From NCBI GenBank assembly GCA_037176705.1, contig CM073887.1, positions 84,330,348 to 84,394,347 of the forward strand: a stretch of 64,000 nt of DNA, given 5' to 3'. The translations under genes and the position numbers were made by a program. Source of the DNA: Molossus alvarezi. Its lineage: Eukaryota > Chordata > Mammalia > Chiroptera > Molossidae. The notes beneath the pieces are model-generated. The model did not search any database. It saw nothing but the letters and a program-made list of their open reading frames with translations, and had not been told where the DNA came from. Shown here piece after piece: positions 1-11,267 of this stretch (positions within the stretch are counted from its first letter, which is position 1; each line of letters begins with the position of its first letter).

Positions 1-1719
1 CTGTCTCACCATCTGACTGAGACAGTAACTTGAGTCCATTCTCAGTACCTCTGAAAATCCAACCTGCCGTAGTCCTCATCTCACACTTCAGGGAACACAG
101 AATCTGGAGAACTTGGTAGTGGTAGGTATGGAGAGAGTGCTCCCCCAAAGCACCTGGCATTTGTGGCTCTAGTACCGAAGGTGTTTTTGTGCAAATTGGG
201 AAAAGGTGCTCTCTCTGGGTGGGGGTAACACCCTAACCCCTGCGGGGCCTGTGGGTCATATCTCCACCGCAGCACTTATCCTTATCCTGTTGGCATTACT
301 GTGAGTTTGGTCTGAGTCTGTCTTCCTCGCCTGACTGGGAGTCCTGACTGTCCATGTGACTTCCATCACTAGGCAGAGTGTCTCAATGTGACTGGTTTTT
401 AGGAAACATTTGTGGACTTGAATGGAGTTGGTGATTAATTAAACTCCAAATAGCCAAAACTTGTTGCTGTCCAGACTAATAATAACAAAAAATTCATCTG
501 CCCTCTCACCCTGGGCTTTTGCCTGAAATTTTCCCAGCAACAGTGGGTGGCTGGATATGCTGATCTTCCACATCTTTAGGAAGAATGTTGTCTTCCTGCC
601 TCCTGAGCTTGCAGTCCTGATCTTTCCTCTGTCTGGCCCAGCCACGGGGAGTTTGCGTTAGAATGCTTTATGTTGCAAGTGACAGGAAATGCAGGTCCAC
701 TTGGTTACATCATGGAGAGTTTAGTGAGCTATATAGTTTTAGTCTGCAGGTAGCATTAACATCAGGTGAGGCTTGGCCCAGCAGCTCCAAAGACGTCAGC
801 AGACCTTGCTTCTCTCCATCTCTCTGGTCTGACTTCCGTGTTGTGAGTCCCACCTCAGGCTCCTCACAGAGCCTGCCCTGACCCCACCTTGAACTGCCCA
901 TCTCCAGGTTATTGCTTCCTGGTAGCAAAATGGCTGCCTTCATTCTAATCTTATACCATATCATTTAGGAAAACAGTGAAGATCTCTTCCTGACATCCAT
1001 GCAGGACAGGAAGACCTTGCTTTCCCAGAAACATTGGGAATATAGTCATGTCTCCTTGGCTCTGACTGGGTTGCCTGACCATCTCTGAAACAGCCACAGC
1101 CAGGGGGAGAGAATGTGCTGAACGGCCAATCCGGGTCTGTCCCTGCAGGTGGAATCAGCTCACCAGTCATAGGCTGAGACATGAAGGGGTGTTCCCCAGG
1201 GGACTTCTGGGAGGACTGTTTCCAGAGGAAGAAGGGATGGATACCACAGATGTCCTGAATATGAAGGAGGTAGGTCAAGCAAGCTGGCCACTGAGACTCA
1301 TTGGACTTTTTTAACAGCTTCTTTTCCACTCCAGGCTGGGGTTCATCTGTGAATGACGTGATGCTGGGTCCGGAAAGGACAAGATTAACCACGTGGTACC
1401 CACTTCCAGCCCCCCCCCCCCCAGACATAGAAGGTTAGAACTGAAGGAACCATCAGCTCAGGGGTCTTAACCAAAGGTCCTTGGACAGATTTAATGAATC
1501 TGTCAAATCCAAGGGGTCCTGTGTGTGCACTTTTCTAGGCAAAGGATTCACAACTTCATGAGTCCTCACAGGGGTCTGTGGCCTAAAAGGTTCACTGAGA
1601 GGAGCAGTTATGTGCTCAAAGCTGGAAGCAGAATCCAGAAGAAAACCTGATCTCCCAACCCGTCCAGGAAGGGATGTCACCACCAGCATTCTCATGGTGT
1701 GCAAGCTAGTCCACGCGGC

Positions 1720-1885
1720 TCGTCTCATTTAACTGAATCCTCCCCTGTGCCGAGATGTAGCTGCCATCCCCATTGGGCAGATGAGAGAATCTATGATTTG
1801 CTCAAGATCACAAGTGGCATAGTGGGTTCAAGCTCGGGTCTGGTTCCACACAACCCTTCTCTCCACAGCACACAGAGCTGCCTCC
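1720..1885 (-). repeat. MIR SINE fragment
   Basis: Read on the minus strand this has the MIR layout: a gene-like head with 'gaacccgagc', then the 'cacttgtgatcttgagcaa' core, then the cancelled 'ctctcatctgcccaatgggg' segment and a CT-rich end. MIR is an ancient tRNA-derived SINE shared by mammals. Divergence is high, as expected. Confidence 0.6.
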
Positions 1886-2379
1886 CTTTATTTTATTGCC
1901 ATCATTCCTTAGAGCCAGCTGATGGAGTCACATAGCTGCCCGTCTAAAGCCTCTAAAAGGGAGCCCATTTTTGCTGTGCCTCTAAGGACACTATCCTAGG
2001 GACTGCCCGGCTCCTGCTTGGCTCCCTGTGAGCCGTGTGATTCTCCCAGGGCGTAGGCCCTCAACCTGAAACGAGGATAACAAGCCTTCCTTTGTAAGGC
2101 TGCTCAAGGGTCTCCGGGGGTTCTTGTCGTGACAATTGCATGTGCATGGCCAGGCCCAATGCAAGTGCGAGGCTGCTCGCAGTCTTGGCAGACCCACAGC
2201 ATCTTTTAGAGGTTGCTCATCAGGACCCTGCTTCTTCCCAGCAGAGGCTGACTTCCCCACGGCCCACAGAGGAGGCAGAATTATCCCGAGTGACAGTGTG
2301 GCTCAGAAAACCAGCTCACATATCAATGCTTTGCATATATATGATTGTCCTTCATCCCCTTAGCTCCACCAGATAGGTG

Positions 2380-2500
2380 CCATGGCCACCCCCATTCTGT
2401 AGGCCAGGAAATGATAGCCCAGGGGTGAAGTCACTTTGTCCAAGTGATAGAGCACTGGTGGAGTCAAGATTTGAACCCAGGTCTGTTTGAGGCCAAAGCT
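2380..2500 (-). repeat. MIR SINE fragment
   Basis: The plus strand shows 'cccccattctgtaggccagg', then 'gaagtcactttgtccaagtg', then 'gatttgaacccaggtctg', which is the reverse complement of the MIR core and of its tRNA-like B-box region. Ancient and diverged. Confidence 0.7.
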
Positions 2501-3144
2501 GATACATTTCCCTCTTCCGTTGCTCACTGCAAGCCAGAGGGCAAAATCTTCTGCTGCTTAATTGAGGCTCTCGGGACAGCTGAAGGCTGGCCTGACCATA
2601 ATTTAATTTAGACTTGTTGCTTGCCAGCTTGACAAGGAGGTGCCAGGCCTGGTTGGGGACAGCCTGGCCCAGCCTCATTGCTCCTCCCTCCCTCCCAGCC
2701 TGCTGCCTCTGAGTCTCGCCCAGCACAGGGGTCACTAGCCCCACTGCTCACTGCAGGACCTGGCCACCCATAGGCTCAGTGTGGAGGTTGACCCGGGAGG
2801 CTTCTGACTCCAGTGCTCAGAGCCACCGCCACCACACACTGCTCTGAAGGCCCTGAAAGCCATAAAGCAACCAAGGAAAAATGACAGTGGGTGAGGAAAC
2901 GAGCCACGGAGGAAATTAACTCACACCCAGGGAGCTGCGCAGCTTTCGGCTGACAGAGAGGGCAGGCTACCTCATAAAACTAAACATTTAAACTCTCTTC
3001 TTTACAATAATTACAGGGCCCCGAATGCCTCTCCCCGCTTCAGGGCGGTGAAGGGCAGGAGCTGGGGCTCAGAAGGGATGAAGAGACTGTGGCCGCCAGA
3101 GCAGGTTCCCCTCTGCATGGGCACTGGCCAGAGAGCCAGAGAAT

Positions 3145-3290
3145 GTTAGAGCTGGACAGGGACTTGGGGCCCGGCCGTTCCAACCCCCTCATTTGACAGA
3201 TAGGAAACCAGGAGGCCCAGAGAGGGTTGGACTAAGTGAAGGTCACCCAGCTGGTTATGGTCAGGACAGCTAAAAGCAGCTTCTCTCCAT
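3145..3290. repeat. Ancient mammalian interspersed repeat, family uncertain
   Basis: The string 'gaatgttagagctggacagg' followed by 'tccaaccccctcatttgaca', 'ggaaaccaggaggcccagag' and 'gtgaaggtcacccagctggt' is a very common old mammalian repeat signature. I recognise the pattern but cannot name its family with certainty. Confidence 0.5.
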
Positions 3291-3829
3291 GGCAGTGAGA
3301 GCTGCTGCCCTAATGCCACAGACGTTTCCCGAAGCCCCCCCATGACCAGACCCTGTGCTGGAGCCCAGTGAAAAGAGCAAGGGCCTGGCCCCAATTAGAT
3401 AGTGAGGTCCTGAGGGCTAGGACCACATCTGCTCAGAGCAGCAGCCCTGAACCCCCTGAGGGGGGATGAGTGTCCTCACCCCCTGGCTGTTTGGCAGCAA
3501 CCCCAGGAAGACTGGCAGCCCACTAGAAGCTTCCCAGCAGCAAAAGCCTCAGGAGCCAAGGCGTGCCTGCCAAAAAGGTGGGTGTCAGACTCCAAGTCAT
3601 CGAGGACAGGGCTTCTCCTCTCAGCTGCACCAAACTGCTCTCTGGCCTTTGACCCCAGCTTCTGTCTCTGTCGTGCTTTCAGCGCTGCCCATCAGCTCTG
3701 CTGCAGAGGACCCCTGCTGTCTGTGACCCCACACTGCTTTACTGTCTCACAGAGTAAGATGTGAGTAGGCTTGGTTCCTTCTGAGGGCTGTGAAGGAGAA
3801 TTTAGTCCATGTCTTTCTCATTCCTGGAG

Positions 3830-4055
3830 GCCTCAGAAATGATGGTGCACACATTCTGTCTTCATACTGTGTGTCCAAATCTCTCTCTTTTATAAGGAAC
3901 TAGTCATATTGAATTAGGGTCACCCTAATGACCTCATTGAAACGTGATTACTTCTGGAAAGACCCTATTTCCAAATAAGGTTACATCTAAGGTGATTAGT
4001 ATTAGGACTCCAGCGTATTTTTGGGAAGGAGAAACAATTTAACCCATAACACCCA
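3830..4055 (+). repeat. Unassigned old interspersed repeat, 3' part
   Basis: The segment ends with 'accctatttccaaataaggt', 'tacatctaaggtgattagta' and 'ttaggactccagcg', matching the 3' part of the copy at 6435-6875. Two copies in one window confirm that it is an interspersed repeat. The head of the element is missing here. I suspect an LTR or other old retroelement but cannot assign a family. Confidence 0.5.
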
Positions 4056-4984
4056 TCCTGTCCCTACAAAGCCATACATGTCCTGGCTGGCTGTCCCTGT
4101 CATTAGCAGTGAGGACCCAGTAAAATGTGTTTGTTTCACTCAAGATCAACCCGCTATAAAGATTTTGCAGGTAATAGCAAGGAAGGTGCCTTTGGAGGGA
4201 ACAGGGCCTGGGCAGGGGCCAGGAGGCGGCCTAAACCAGAGCAAAGTGGGTGGGACTGGGAGGAGGTGGCAGGGTCAGGAGGGACCAAGGAGGTTACATT
4301 CCAGGGCTTGTGGGGGCTTGTCGAGTGCCTAGGGGGGAGGGAGGCAGATGTCAGGTTTCAGGTTAGAGAGGACAGCGGGTGGCTGTGCTTCTGCTGGAGG
4401 GAGCAGATTTTAGCAGAGGTTTGGTATGGGGTGAAAACCACAAGCTGAGATGGGGAGAAGACAGAACTATATGCACAGAACATCCACTGAAGGAGACCTG
4501 GGCCCAAGTTGGCAAAAAGAAGCGGGGGCAGTTCAACAGGCAGGAGGACACGAGGGCACAGAGAAGAGAAGGGGTCGGATCATCTCAGGACCGCAGCCTG
4601 CCAGGCTTGCACAGCCTTCAGAGACCACACACCCTGGGCAGACTGGGTTGTGGTGCCAATCTTTCACCCCCTCTGTATTTACACTCGTTCTCATGTGACT
4701 TTGAAGTCCCCCCCACCCTGCCCCACAAAACGGAGTGTCCCCCTGCCCTTTGATTTTGAATTCAGCCATATACCATATATCCCAGTGGAATGTGAGCAGA
4801 AGTGCCTATTCTGGGCTATCTCATTGGTCCAAGGAAGATGAGAAACACATGGAGCAGAGCCAGACCGAGTCGGCCACCCCGTGATGCCCAGGTGGAATCA
4901 GCCAACACAAGCAACTGCGAAAACACGAGTCACTCAGAGTCCGAGAGTTGTTTGTTGCTTAGAAGCTACTGACTGAGGTCGTCA

Positions 4985-5085
4985 AGTCACACCATTTTGC
5001 AGATGAGGAAACTGCAGCCTCAAGAAGTTAAGAGACTTGCCCCAAAAATAATAAATAACATAGATTTCACCAGCAGGTGACTGGG
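4985..5085 (-). repeat. MIR SINE fragment
   Basis: 'ccattttgcagatgaggaaa' followed by 'gttaagagacttgcccc' is the reverse complement of the MIR core. Only the central part is recognisable. Confidence 0.6.
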
Positions 5086-5677
5086 GGGTCTTTGTGGGTG
5101 TGGCCTGGGACTGGTTAACTCATTCCCTGGGCCTTGGTTTATCCCTAAAATGAGGGATGAACAAGAAAGTCTTTAAGGGTCTCTCTAGCTCTCAAACCAT
5201 TGTGGGGGATTGACAGGGGTGGGTACACCCCAGAGGAGGCCATCTGTCCTGGTGGGGAGAGAGGGGCCCCTCTGGGTGGCATTTCAGGCAACCAGGCCCT
5301 CTTCCTCTCTGCCTTGGGAAGGAGCAGGAACTGTCCTCTGAGCCAAAGGCTTGTGAAGGGTCATGAAAAACATGGACAAATTGGACATTCAACACTCAGT
5401 ATAGGAGTATCCAGGTGGGTACAGTGGCTTTCTGTTTCCCTTTCTCCTCTTCTCACAGAAGGGACATGGGGTTAGGATGGAGTGGTTGGGATTAGTCAAT
5501 GACCAGAGGGGAAGGGGTTTTTCAGACTGCCGTCCAGGCTCAAAGAGCCATGTCCTTGCACCCTACCTCAGAGCCCCAGACAGAAGTCACGTAGAGGACA
5601 GACAGACACATAACTTAAGCACCCCCATTTATAGAAGGGAGCCAACCCAGACAGGCTGGCAAGAAAATTTCAGGGAA

Positions 5678-6018
5678 TTGATGTTATTTTCCCATTGAAT
5701 ATGTTCTGCTAGAAAAGATTTCGGTTACAGGGTGTAATCAAATCACACTTAAGAATTCTACTAAGCCCAGCCAGTGTGGCTCAGTTGGTTGAGCATTGAC
5801 CCATGCAGGGAGGGGTCACCAGTTTGATTCCCAGTCAGAGCACATGCCAGATTGCAGACTGGATCCCCAGTAGGGGGTAAGCAGGAGGCAGCTGATGGAT
5901 GTTTCTCATTAATGTTTCTCTCTCATTGATCTTTCTATCTCTCCCTCTCCCTTTCTCTCTAAAATCAATAAAAAATTTAAAAAAAATAATTCTACTGAAA
6001 GATTATTTTTATCATGAG
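5678..6018 (+). repeat. Left arm of a diverged local inverted repeat, split by a SINE
   Basis: 5678-5762 plus 5988-6018, read across the SINE, matches the reverse complement of 6879-6985 (for example 'tatgttctgctagaaaagat' against 'tatgttctgccagaaaatat', and 'acttaagaattctacta' in both). The match is diverged by roughly 15 percent by eye. The SINE at 5763-5987 is absent from the other arm, so it was inserted after the two arms separated. Confidence 0.65.
5763..5987 (+). mobile_element. Ves-type SINE (bat, tRNA-derived)
   Basis: Head 'agcccagccagtgtggctca', B-box-like 'gtcaccagtttgattcccag', TC-rich segment and A-rich tail 'aaaatcaataaaaaatttaa'. Target duplication AATTCTACT at 5754-5762 and 5988-5996. 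This is the older sub-type with the head GCCCAGCCAGTGTGG. Confidence 0.9.
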
Positions 6019-6150
6019 ACAAATGTACTTTTAAAAAACGATTCTGTGATATAGCCTCCTTGGAGAGCAATTTGCAATACCTATGAAAATAGGGAAAGCT
6101 TATGCTCTTGGATGTAATCCCACTTGTGGGAATTGGTCTTGCAGGTGTTT

Positions 6151-6188
<38 letters not shown>

Positions 6189-6420
6189 GTGTGGGAAAAG
6201 ATGCCCTTTGCAGCACCGTTTGTGGTGGTAAGAGGTTGGGAGCAACCTCAGTGTCATCAATAAGGGAGCAGGTGGGCCAAGCAACGGTACATCTATGTCG
6301 TGGAATACTATGCAAGCATAAAGAAGACCATAGTAGCTATCTGTGAGAAAGATTTTTAAGCACCACTTAAATGAAGAAAGCAAGAGGAAGTAACAGCATG
6401 AAAATGGGGGAGGGGATACA
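6019..6420 (+). mobile_element. Old L1M 3' end fragment
   Basis: Contains L1 ORF2-end/3' UTR phrases: 'agcctccttggagagcaatt', 'tgtaatcccacttgtgggaa', 'gtggaatactatgcaagcat' and 'aagaagaccatagtagctat'. The fragment is old and interrupted by a CA microsatellite. No reading frame survives. Confidence 0.65.
6152..6186. repeat. (CA)n microsatellite
   Basis: Uninterrupted CA dinucleotide run of about 17 units inside the old L1 fragment. Confidence 0.98.
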
Positions 6421-6434
6421 GAGAGATGGGCAGA

Positions 6435-6875
6435 AACTCTGAATTAGTTTCCTATGGTGGCCATAACAAATCACCACAAACTGGGTGCCTTAAAATAACA
6501 GGAATTTATTCTCACTGCTCTGGAAGCCAAATCAGAAATCCAGATGTTAGCAGGAGTATTCTCCGTCTTGAGACTCTGGGGAAGAACCCATTCCTTGCCT
6601 CACAGTTTCTGGTGGCTGCCAGCACTCCTCAGCTTGTGGCTACATCACTCCAGTCTCTGCCTCTAGAGTCATATGGCCTCCTCCTCCTCCCTGTGTCTAT
6701 TTTATAGGAATATTTTCAGTAGATTTAGGGCCCAATCTGGATAATCCAGGATAATGTTCTCATCTCCAGATCCTTACTTAATTACACCTGCAAAGACCTT
6801 TTTTCCAAATAAGGTCACATTCACAGGTACCAAGGATTAGGACACGAGTATATCATTTTAGGGACCATATTTTTT
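6435..6875 (+). repeat. Unassigned old interspersed repeat, nearly complete
   Basis: Starts 'ctgaattagtttcctatggt', continues with 'aacaaatcaccacaaactgg' and 'gggtgccttaaaataacagg', and ends with 'tttttccaaataaggtcaca' and 'accaaggattaggacacgag'. This is a well-known high-copy mammalian repeat pattern. Its 3' part also occurs at 3830-4055. I do not name a family because I cannot search a library. Confidence 0.6.
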
Positions 6876-6878
6876 TTC

Positions 6879-6985
6879 TCATTATAAAAATAATCTTTTA
6901 GTAGAATTCTTAAGTCTGATTTGATTATGCCCTTTGACCAAAATATTTTCTGGCAGAACATAGTCAATAGTAAAATGACATCAAT
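6879..6985 (-). repeat. Right arm of the diverged local inverted repeat
   Basis: Reverse complement matches the flanks of the SINE insertion at 5763-5987. It gives the uninterrupted version of the site: no SINE is present between the 'aattctacta' and 'aaagattattttta' segments. Confidence 0.65.
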
Positions 6986-8567
6986 CCCATGTCCGATTCC
7001 AGCTCCATGGGAGAGCAGAGGCCTCTGGGGAAAGAAACCAAGAGACCAGGGGTCCAGGTGAGTGAAGACTTGCTTTTCACGATAACCCTTTCTGTATTGT
7101 TTGATTTCTGTCCCAAGAGCACACCTTACCTATTTTGATAGACTTCAAGCAATAAATAATCCAGCAAGTCAATTTTCTGGGCACCTTCAAAAGGTCTTTT
7201 GCACACATCTCACTGACCGCCCTTAAGTGAGGCCCTGATCAGAGTGTGCAGCTCCCCAGGGCTTGGCCATCAATGTCTTTAGTGAGCTCCACAGCTAGAC
7301 CCATAGCAGGTGTAAGGAAGGACCTGCTGATGGGGTTTGAAATACATATTCAAATAAAAAATGGTAATCTCAAGTTCACTAAGAATGCAACTCACACTAT
7401 TAATTCAACGGACTCAAAGCAAGTCACACGCTTAAAGTCCCAACAGTGAAAACTTAGTTCTTAGGGTTGCCTGTAGAGGAGCAATAGTCCCCAGGTCTCT
7501 CAGGTGGCCAGCCTAGGGTGTGGTAGGTCTGCTGGGGTTGGTTTCCCATGCCTCTCAGTGGATTCTCTGTTTGTATATTAAACATGTAAGAATTGTCTCT
7601 ATTTCTTCAAGAAAGTCTCTCCTTTATCTTTTCTCTCTCTTGGTCTGTGTTTTGTTTGCCTACCTTTGATAAAAGGAGCCTTGAGAAACAGATTCCTTTC
7701 TTCTTAAATCTCCAAAGAGAAAATCATCTGTGGAAACTTAATGATAAATGGCAATTGACACTTGTCCTCAGGATAGGGAGATCCTGGTTGGGACTGTGAC
7801 AAAGAAGCCAGGGCTGGCTGGCTGTCACCCAACCCGAGCCCAGCACTGAGGTCCAGGGCCGTCAGAGCTTTTGGCTTTTCAAGAGAAGCAGAACATCCAC
7901 ATTTTAATGTAAAGTCTCCCACTAATTTAAAGTAGGAAAGTGATTTAAATTTTTGTAACTGCTGTGTAGGCCAAATAAAACATATGCGCGTCAGATTTAG
8001 CCTGCAGACCTCCCTTCAGAACCTCTGTCCTGATACATTAGCACTTTAAGTCCTGACCAGCCTCAAGTCATGTCTTCACTTCTACTTATACATTCAAGCA
8101 AATCCTTATACCTTTTTTTTCCTCAGTTCTTAGACTAACAGCTTAATGTGGTAGTGACAAAATGGTCCGTGATAGTGTGCGGCCTGGGGACTCAGAGTCC
8201 AGGGAGATCCATGCAGAACCACGGGTTCCCAGGGTCTGGCTTGTCTGGGGAGGGGGCGGCTGGCCAGCACAGGCTGGATGGGTGCAGTGTCTGCTTCCTG
8301 GCTAATTGCCAGGTTGTTCTGGACATTGCTTGTGTAGACTGTTCTGTTCTCAACCTAATGATGCCTTTTTAGTGACTCATTAGTATCCTCATTAAGAGTT
8401 GTTAGCACATCAAAACAGTGTTGGTAAGGGCTGGCAGAGAGTAGCTTCCTGGACATAAGTAGTTATCTGGATTTCCCTCACAACTGGGAAGGGAAAAAAT
8501 GGCAACAAATGGGTTCCCAAATGCTATCGGTCTGGAGGGTTTCCACAGCAAGCACTTACTGAGCACC

Positions 8568-8570
<3 letters not shown>
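6986..8570. other. No gene or clear repeat recognised
   Basis: AT-balanced sequence without a convincing reading frame, RNA gene or recognisable repeat. A sequence resembling 'tttcctcagttcttagac' lies after a T-run near 8110, but no splice context supports an exon. Confidence 0.4.

Positions 8571-8602
<32 letters not shown>
8571..8602. repeat. (TG)n microsatellite
   Basis: TG run of about 16 units, directly after 'cttactgagcacctac', a phrase typical of old SINE/LINE ends. Confidence 0.97.
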
Positions 8603-8603
<1 letters not shown>

Positions 8604-8649
8604 TGGCATTCAGTGGTTTTCCTTGGGGCAAGTCATCAGCTGTGTCCCC

Positions 8650-9040
8650 AGCTCAGCCACTCCAACTAAACCAACCTTTCTACTCTGCAGACATGGTCTT
8701 GCCCCTGCCTCAGGGCCTTTTCACTTGCCATGTCCCCTGCTTCGTATGCCCTACCCATCTTTCACCTCCAAATATCTCCTTTCTGGAGATTTTCTCTGAC
8801 TCCTTGTCTGCTATTGCAAACCGTTGCCCATCACTCGCCAACCAGCTGCCCTATTTTATTTACCACATAGTACTTTTACCAGTTGAGATGATCATATTTA
8901 TTTGCTTGTGGTTTATTGTCTGTGTCCCCTCCCCCAAGACTGTCAGCTCCATGAGGGCAGAGACCTGTTTTGTTGGATCCTCAGCTCCCACAAGATGCCT
9001 GGCACAAAGTAGGTGTTCAATTAACATTTGTTTAAGAAAA
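8650..9040 (+). mobile_element. LINE-2 (L2) 3' end
   Basis: Clear L2 3' UTR phrases in order: 'ctgcctcagggccttttcac', 'tggagattttctctgactcc', 'tttatttaccacatagtact', 'gtcagctccatgagggcaga', and the end 'gcctggcacaaagtaggtgt' plus 'tcaattaacatttgtt'. L2 is an ancient non-LTR retrotransposon with no active copies in placental mammals. Confidence 0.85.
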
Positions 9041-9739
9041 GGGAAATAATGAGGAAGACACAGCCCCATCCCTTCAGCCCAGGGTCGCAAATGATCTGGC
9101 ACACCCTGCATACCCTTCTATTGTGTATTTCCGAGGAATAAATCTCATGGCTTTATTAAAGAAATTCTGAGCGGTGGCAGAAAGAAAGATAACATGTGAA
9201 TTTCTTCAGTTCACAGTTCTCTCAGCAAGGGTTAGTGTGCAGGAGCACCAGCCCTGGCCCCAACTCTGCCCCTTCTTATCTGTGCCTGGAGTGAGCTCAG
9301 GGCCACAGCAGCAGGCAGAGCTCAGGCAGGGGCATCCCAGGGCCAGGCTGTGCCAATAAATTATTCCTCTGAGTAATTAAGATGGAATTAAAAATTAATT
9401 CTTTCTTTTAGCTGATTGCATTTTAAGGGATAAACTAAGTGTTATGGTTTTTGTGAATTTTTTCTCCCTAAATTATACTGGATCTTATTTACAGAGGTGG
9501 AGAAAGTGAGAACACTAGGATTAATCCAGCAGCTAAAGTCGCTAGGGAAGGAAGCAGATGATTCTGCCTTGGGAGTGGCTGAACTTGAAGGTACAGGTGT
9601 TCTGCCTGCGCCATGGACTTGGCTCCCCCGGGAGCAACTTGAGTTCGTGCTGGAGACACAACACTTTGGATCTGCTCATATCACTATAATGTAGGAAGTC
9701 AAGCTGACTTGTCTACCTCCCACAGGGAAAAAAATGAGC
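9041..9739. other. No gene recognised
   Basis: Unique-looking sequence. The AT-rich part around 9355-9480 has no microsatellite or repeat signature and could be conserved non-coding DNA, but comparison with other species would be needed to say so. Confidence 0.35.
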
Positions 9740-9935
9740 TAGATCAGCCAGCGTCAGACCTGGGCTCCAGGCTGGCTCTGCAACTTACTGGTGGCAGCGT
9801 GTCTCAGGCAAGCTTCTTCTCTCCCTGAGCCCCACTTCCTCGTCTGTGAAATGGGTATAAACCATCTACCTTCCAGGGGTATCAGAAGCATTATATGATA
9901 AGTAGGTTAGCCTAGTGGCATAAGTATTCCATAAC
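9740..9935 (+). repeat. MIR SINE
   Basis: 'tcagacctgggctccaggct', 'ctctgcaacttactggtggc', 'ctgagccccacttcctcgtc' and 'tgtgaaatgggtataaacca' follow MIR order on the plus strand. Confidence 0.8.
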
Positions 9936-10062
9936 GTGTGGATCTCTCCATTCACAATCTCCTTATACTCTAAGCTGCAGGATAAGGAGAAATCTTTTAG
10001 ATTTCATTCATTTATTTACTCACTAGGGTAATGTATTTCTACTATTTAAAAATCAAAAAGTT

Positions 10063-10290
10063 GCCCTGGCTGGTGTGGCTCAGTTGGTTGCATGTCGTCC
10101 CATGCACTGAAGGGTCACTAGTTCAATTCCCGGTCAGGGCACAGGTGCAGGTTGCAGGCTGAATCCCTGGTTGGGGTGTGTGTGGGAGGCAGCCAATCAA
10201 TGTTTCTTTCACATCGATGGTTTTCTCTTCCTCTCTCCCTCTCCCTTCCTCTCTCTCTAAAATCAATTAAAGTATTTAAAATAATAATTA
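10063..10290 (+). mobile_element. Ves-type SINE
   Basis: Head 'gccctggctggtgtggctca', B box 'ctagttcaattcccggtcag', TC-rich end and 'aaaatcaattaaag' tail. I could not fix the duplication, because the flanks are A-rich. Confidence 0.88.
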
Positions 10291-10329
10291 ATAAAGAAAA
10301 ATTAAAAAATATAAAATGATATACAGTGA

Positions 10330-10800
10330 GAATCCCTGACACCATTGTTCCCAGAACCCCAGCTCCCACTGGCAAAGGCAGCCAGTGTTATCTGTGCCTT
10401 GTTTATCTTTCTAGAGATATGTTATGCACCCATGAACAAATATGTTCACATCACCACCACCCCCTTTTTGTTACACAAAGGACAGTGCACTAGATGCAGC
10501 ATTTCTCTTTGTTTTATTTTATACTGGTAGGTTTCTTCCCATTTAGCAATACATTTTGGAGACTATTTCATAGTGGTGCATTAACATGGTTCCTTAATCT
10601 TTTCTGCATCTGGATAGGTCTCCATTGCACGAATGTTTCATGATATATTTAACCAGTCCCCTTCTGATAGACATTCATGTTGTTTCCAATCTCTTAATGT
10701 TCTGAAAAGGACAGGACTAATCATAAGACTATACAATGCTTCTTCTCACCCCAAACTTTACCACCACATTACTAAAACCAGTTTATTTTATTCAGTACAT
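10330..10800 (-). mobile_element. Old L1M fragment, 3' region
   Basis: Plus-strand text 'ttaaccagtccccttctgat', 'gttgtttccaatctcttaat' and 'ttatctttctagagatatgt' is the reverse complement of the L1M ORF2 end/3' UTR. Old and diverged. Confidence 0.5.
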
Positions 10801-11055
10801 CATGTCCAGCTTTAAACAAAAAAATCACAAGGTATACTAAATGGTAAAGAACACAAGAGACAGAACAAGCATCCAACCAGACTCAGACATGGCAGAAATG
10901 TTGGAATGATCAGATTAAATAAATTATGCTTAATATGCTAAGGGATGTAATAGAAAAAGTAGACAACATTCAAGAACAGATGGGTAATATAAGCAGAGAG
11001 ATGGAAATTGTAAGAAAGAATAAAAAAGAAATGCTATAAATTGAAAATAGTGTAA

Positions 11056-11267
11056 GCCCAGCCAGTTTGGCTCAGTGGTTGAGCGTTGACCCATGTACCA
11101 AGAGGTCGCTGGTTTGATTTCAGGTTGGGGCACATGCGCAGGTTGTGGGCCAAATCTCTGGTGGGTGGCATGCAGGAAGCAGCCAATCAATGTTCTCTCT
11201 CATTGATGTTTCTGTCTCTCTCCCTCTCCCTTCTTCTCTTTCTAAAATCAATTTAAAAAAATAAAAA
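11056..11267 (+). mobile_element. Ves-type SINE
   Basis: Older sub-type head 'gcccagccagtttggctcag'. Perfect 13-bp duplication GAAAATAGTGTAA at 11043-11055 and 11268-11280, splitting the old L1 ORF1 cleanly. Confidence 0.95.

Larger units (their letters stand above)
1..5677. other. Mostly unique non-coding DNA with scattered old repeats
   Basis: No convincing exon or gene is visible. Open frames here are short, overlap on both strands and match no family I recognise. The stretch has higher GC than the rest of the window and holds only old mammalian repeats (listed separately) and a C-run at about 1411-1424. The part around 2870-3030 looks compositionally like conserved non-coding sequence (AT-rich block between GC-rich flanks), but that is an impression only. 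It may be intergenic or intronic; I cannot tell which. Confidence 0.5.

Noticed and set aside
2352..2744. 130-codon minus-strand frame as a possible exon
   Set aside because: It overlaps a MIR element, no splice sites or domain support it, and composition does not differ from flanking DNA.
8576..9049. 157-codon plus-strand frame after the TG repeat
   Set aside because: Most of it is the L2 3' UTR read through, and the N-terminus is Cys-Val from the microsatellite.
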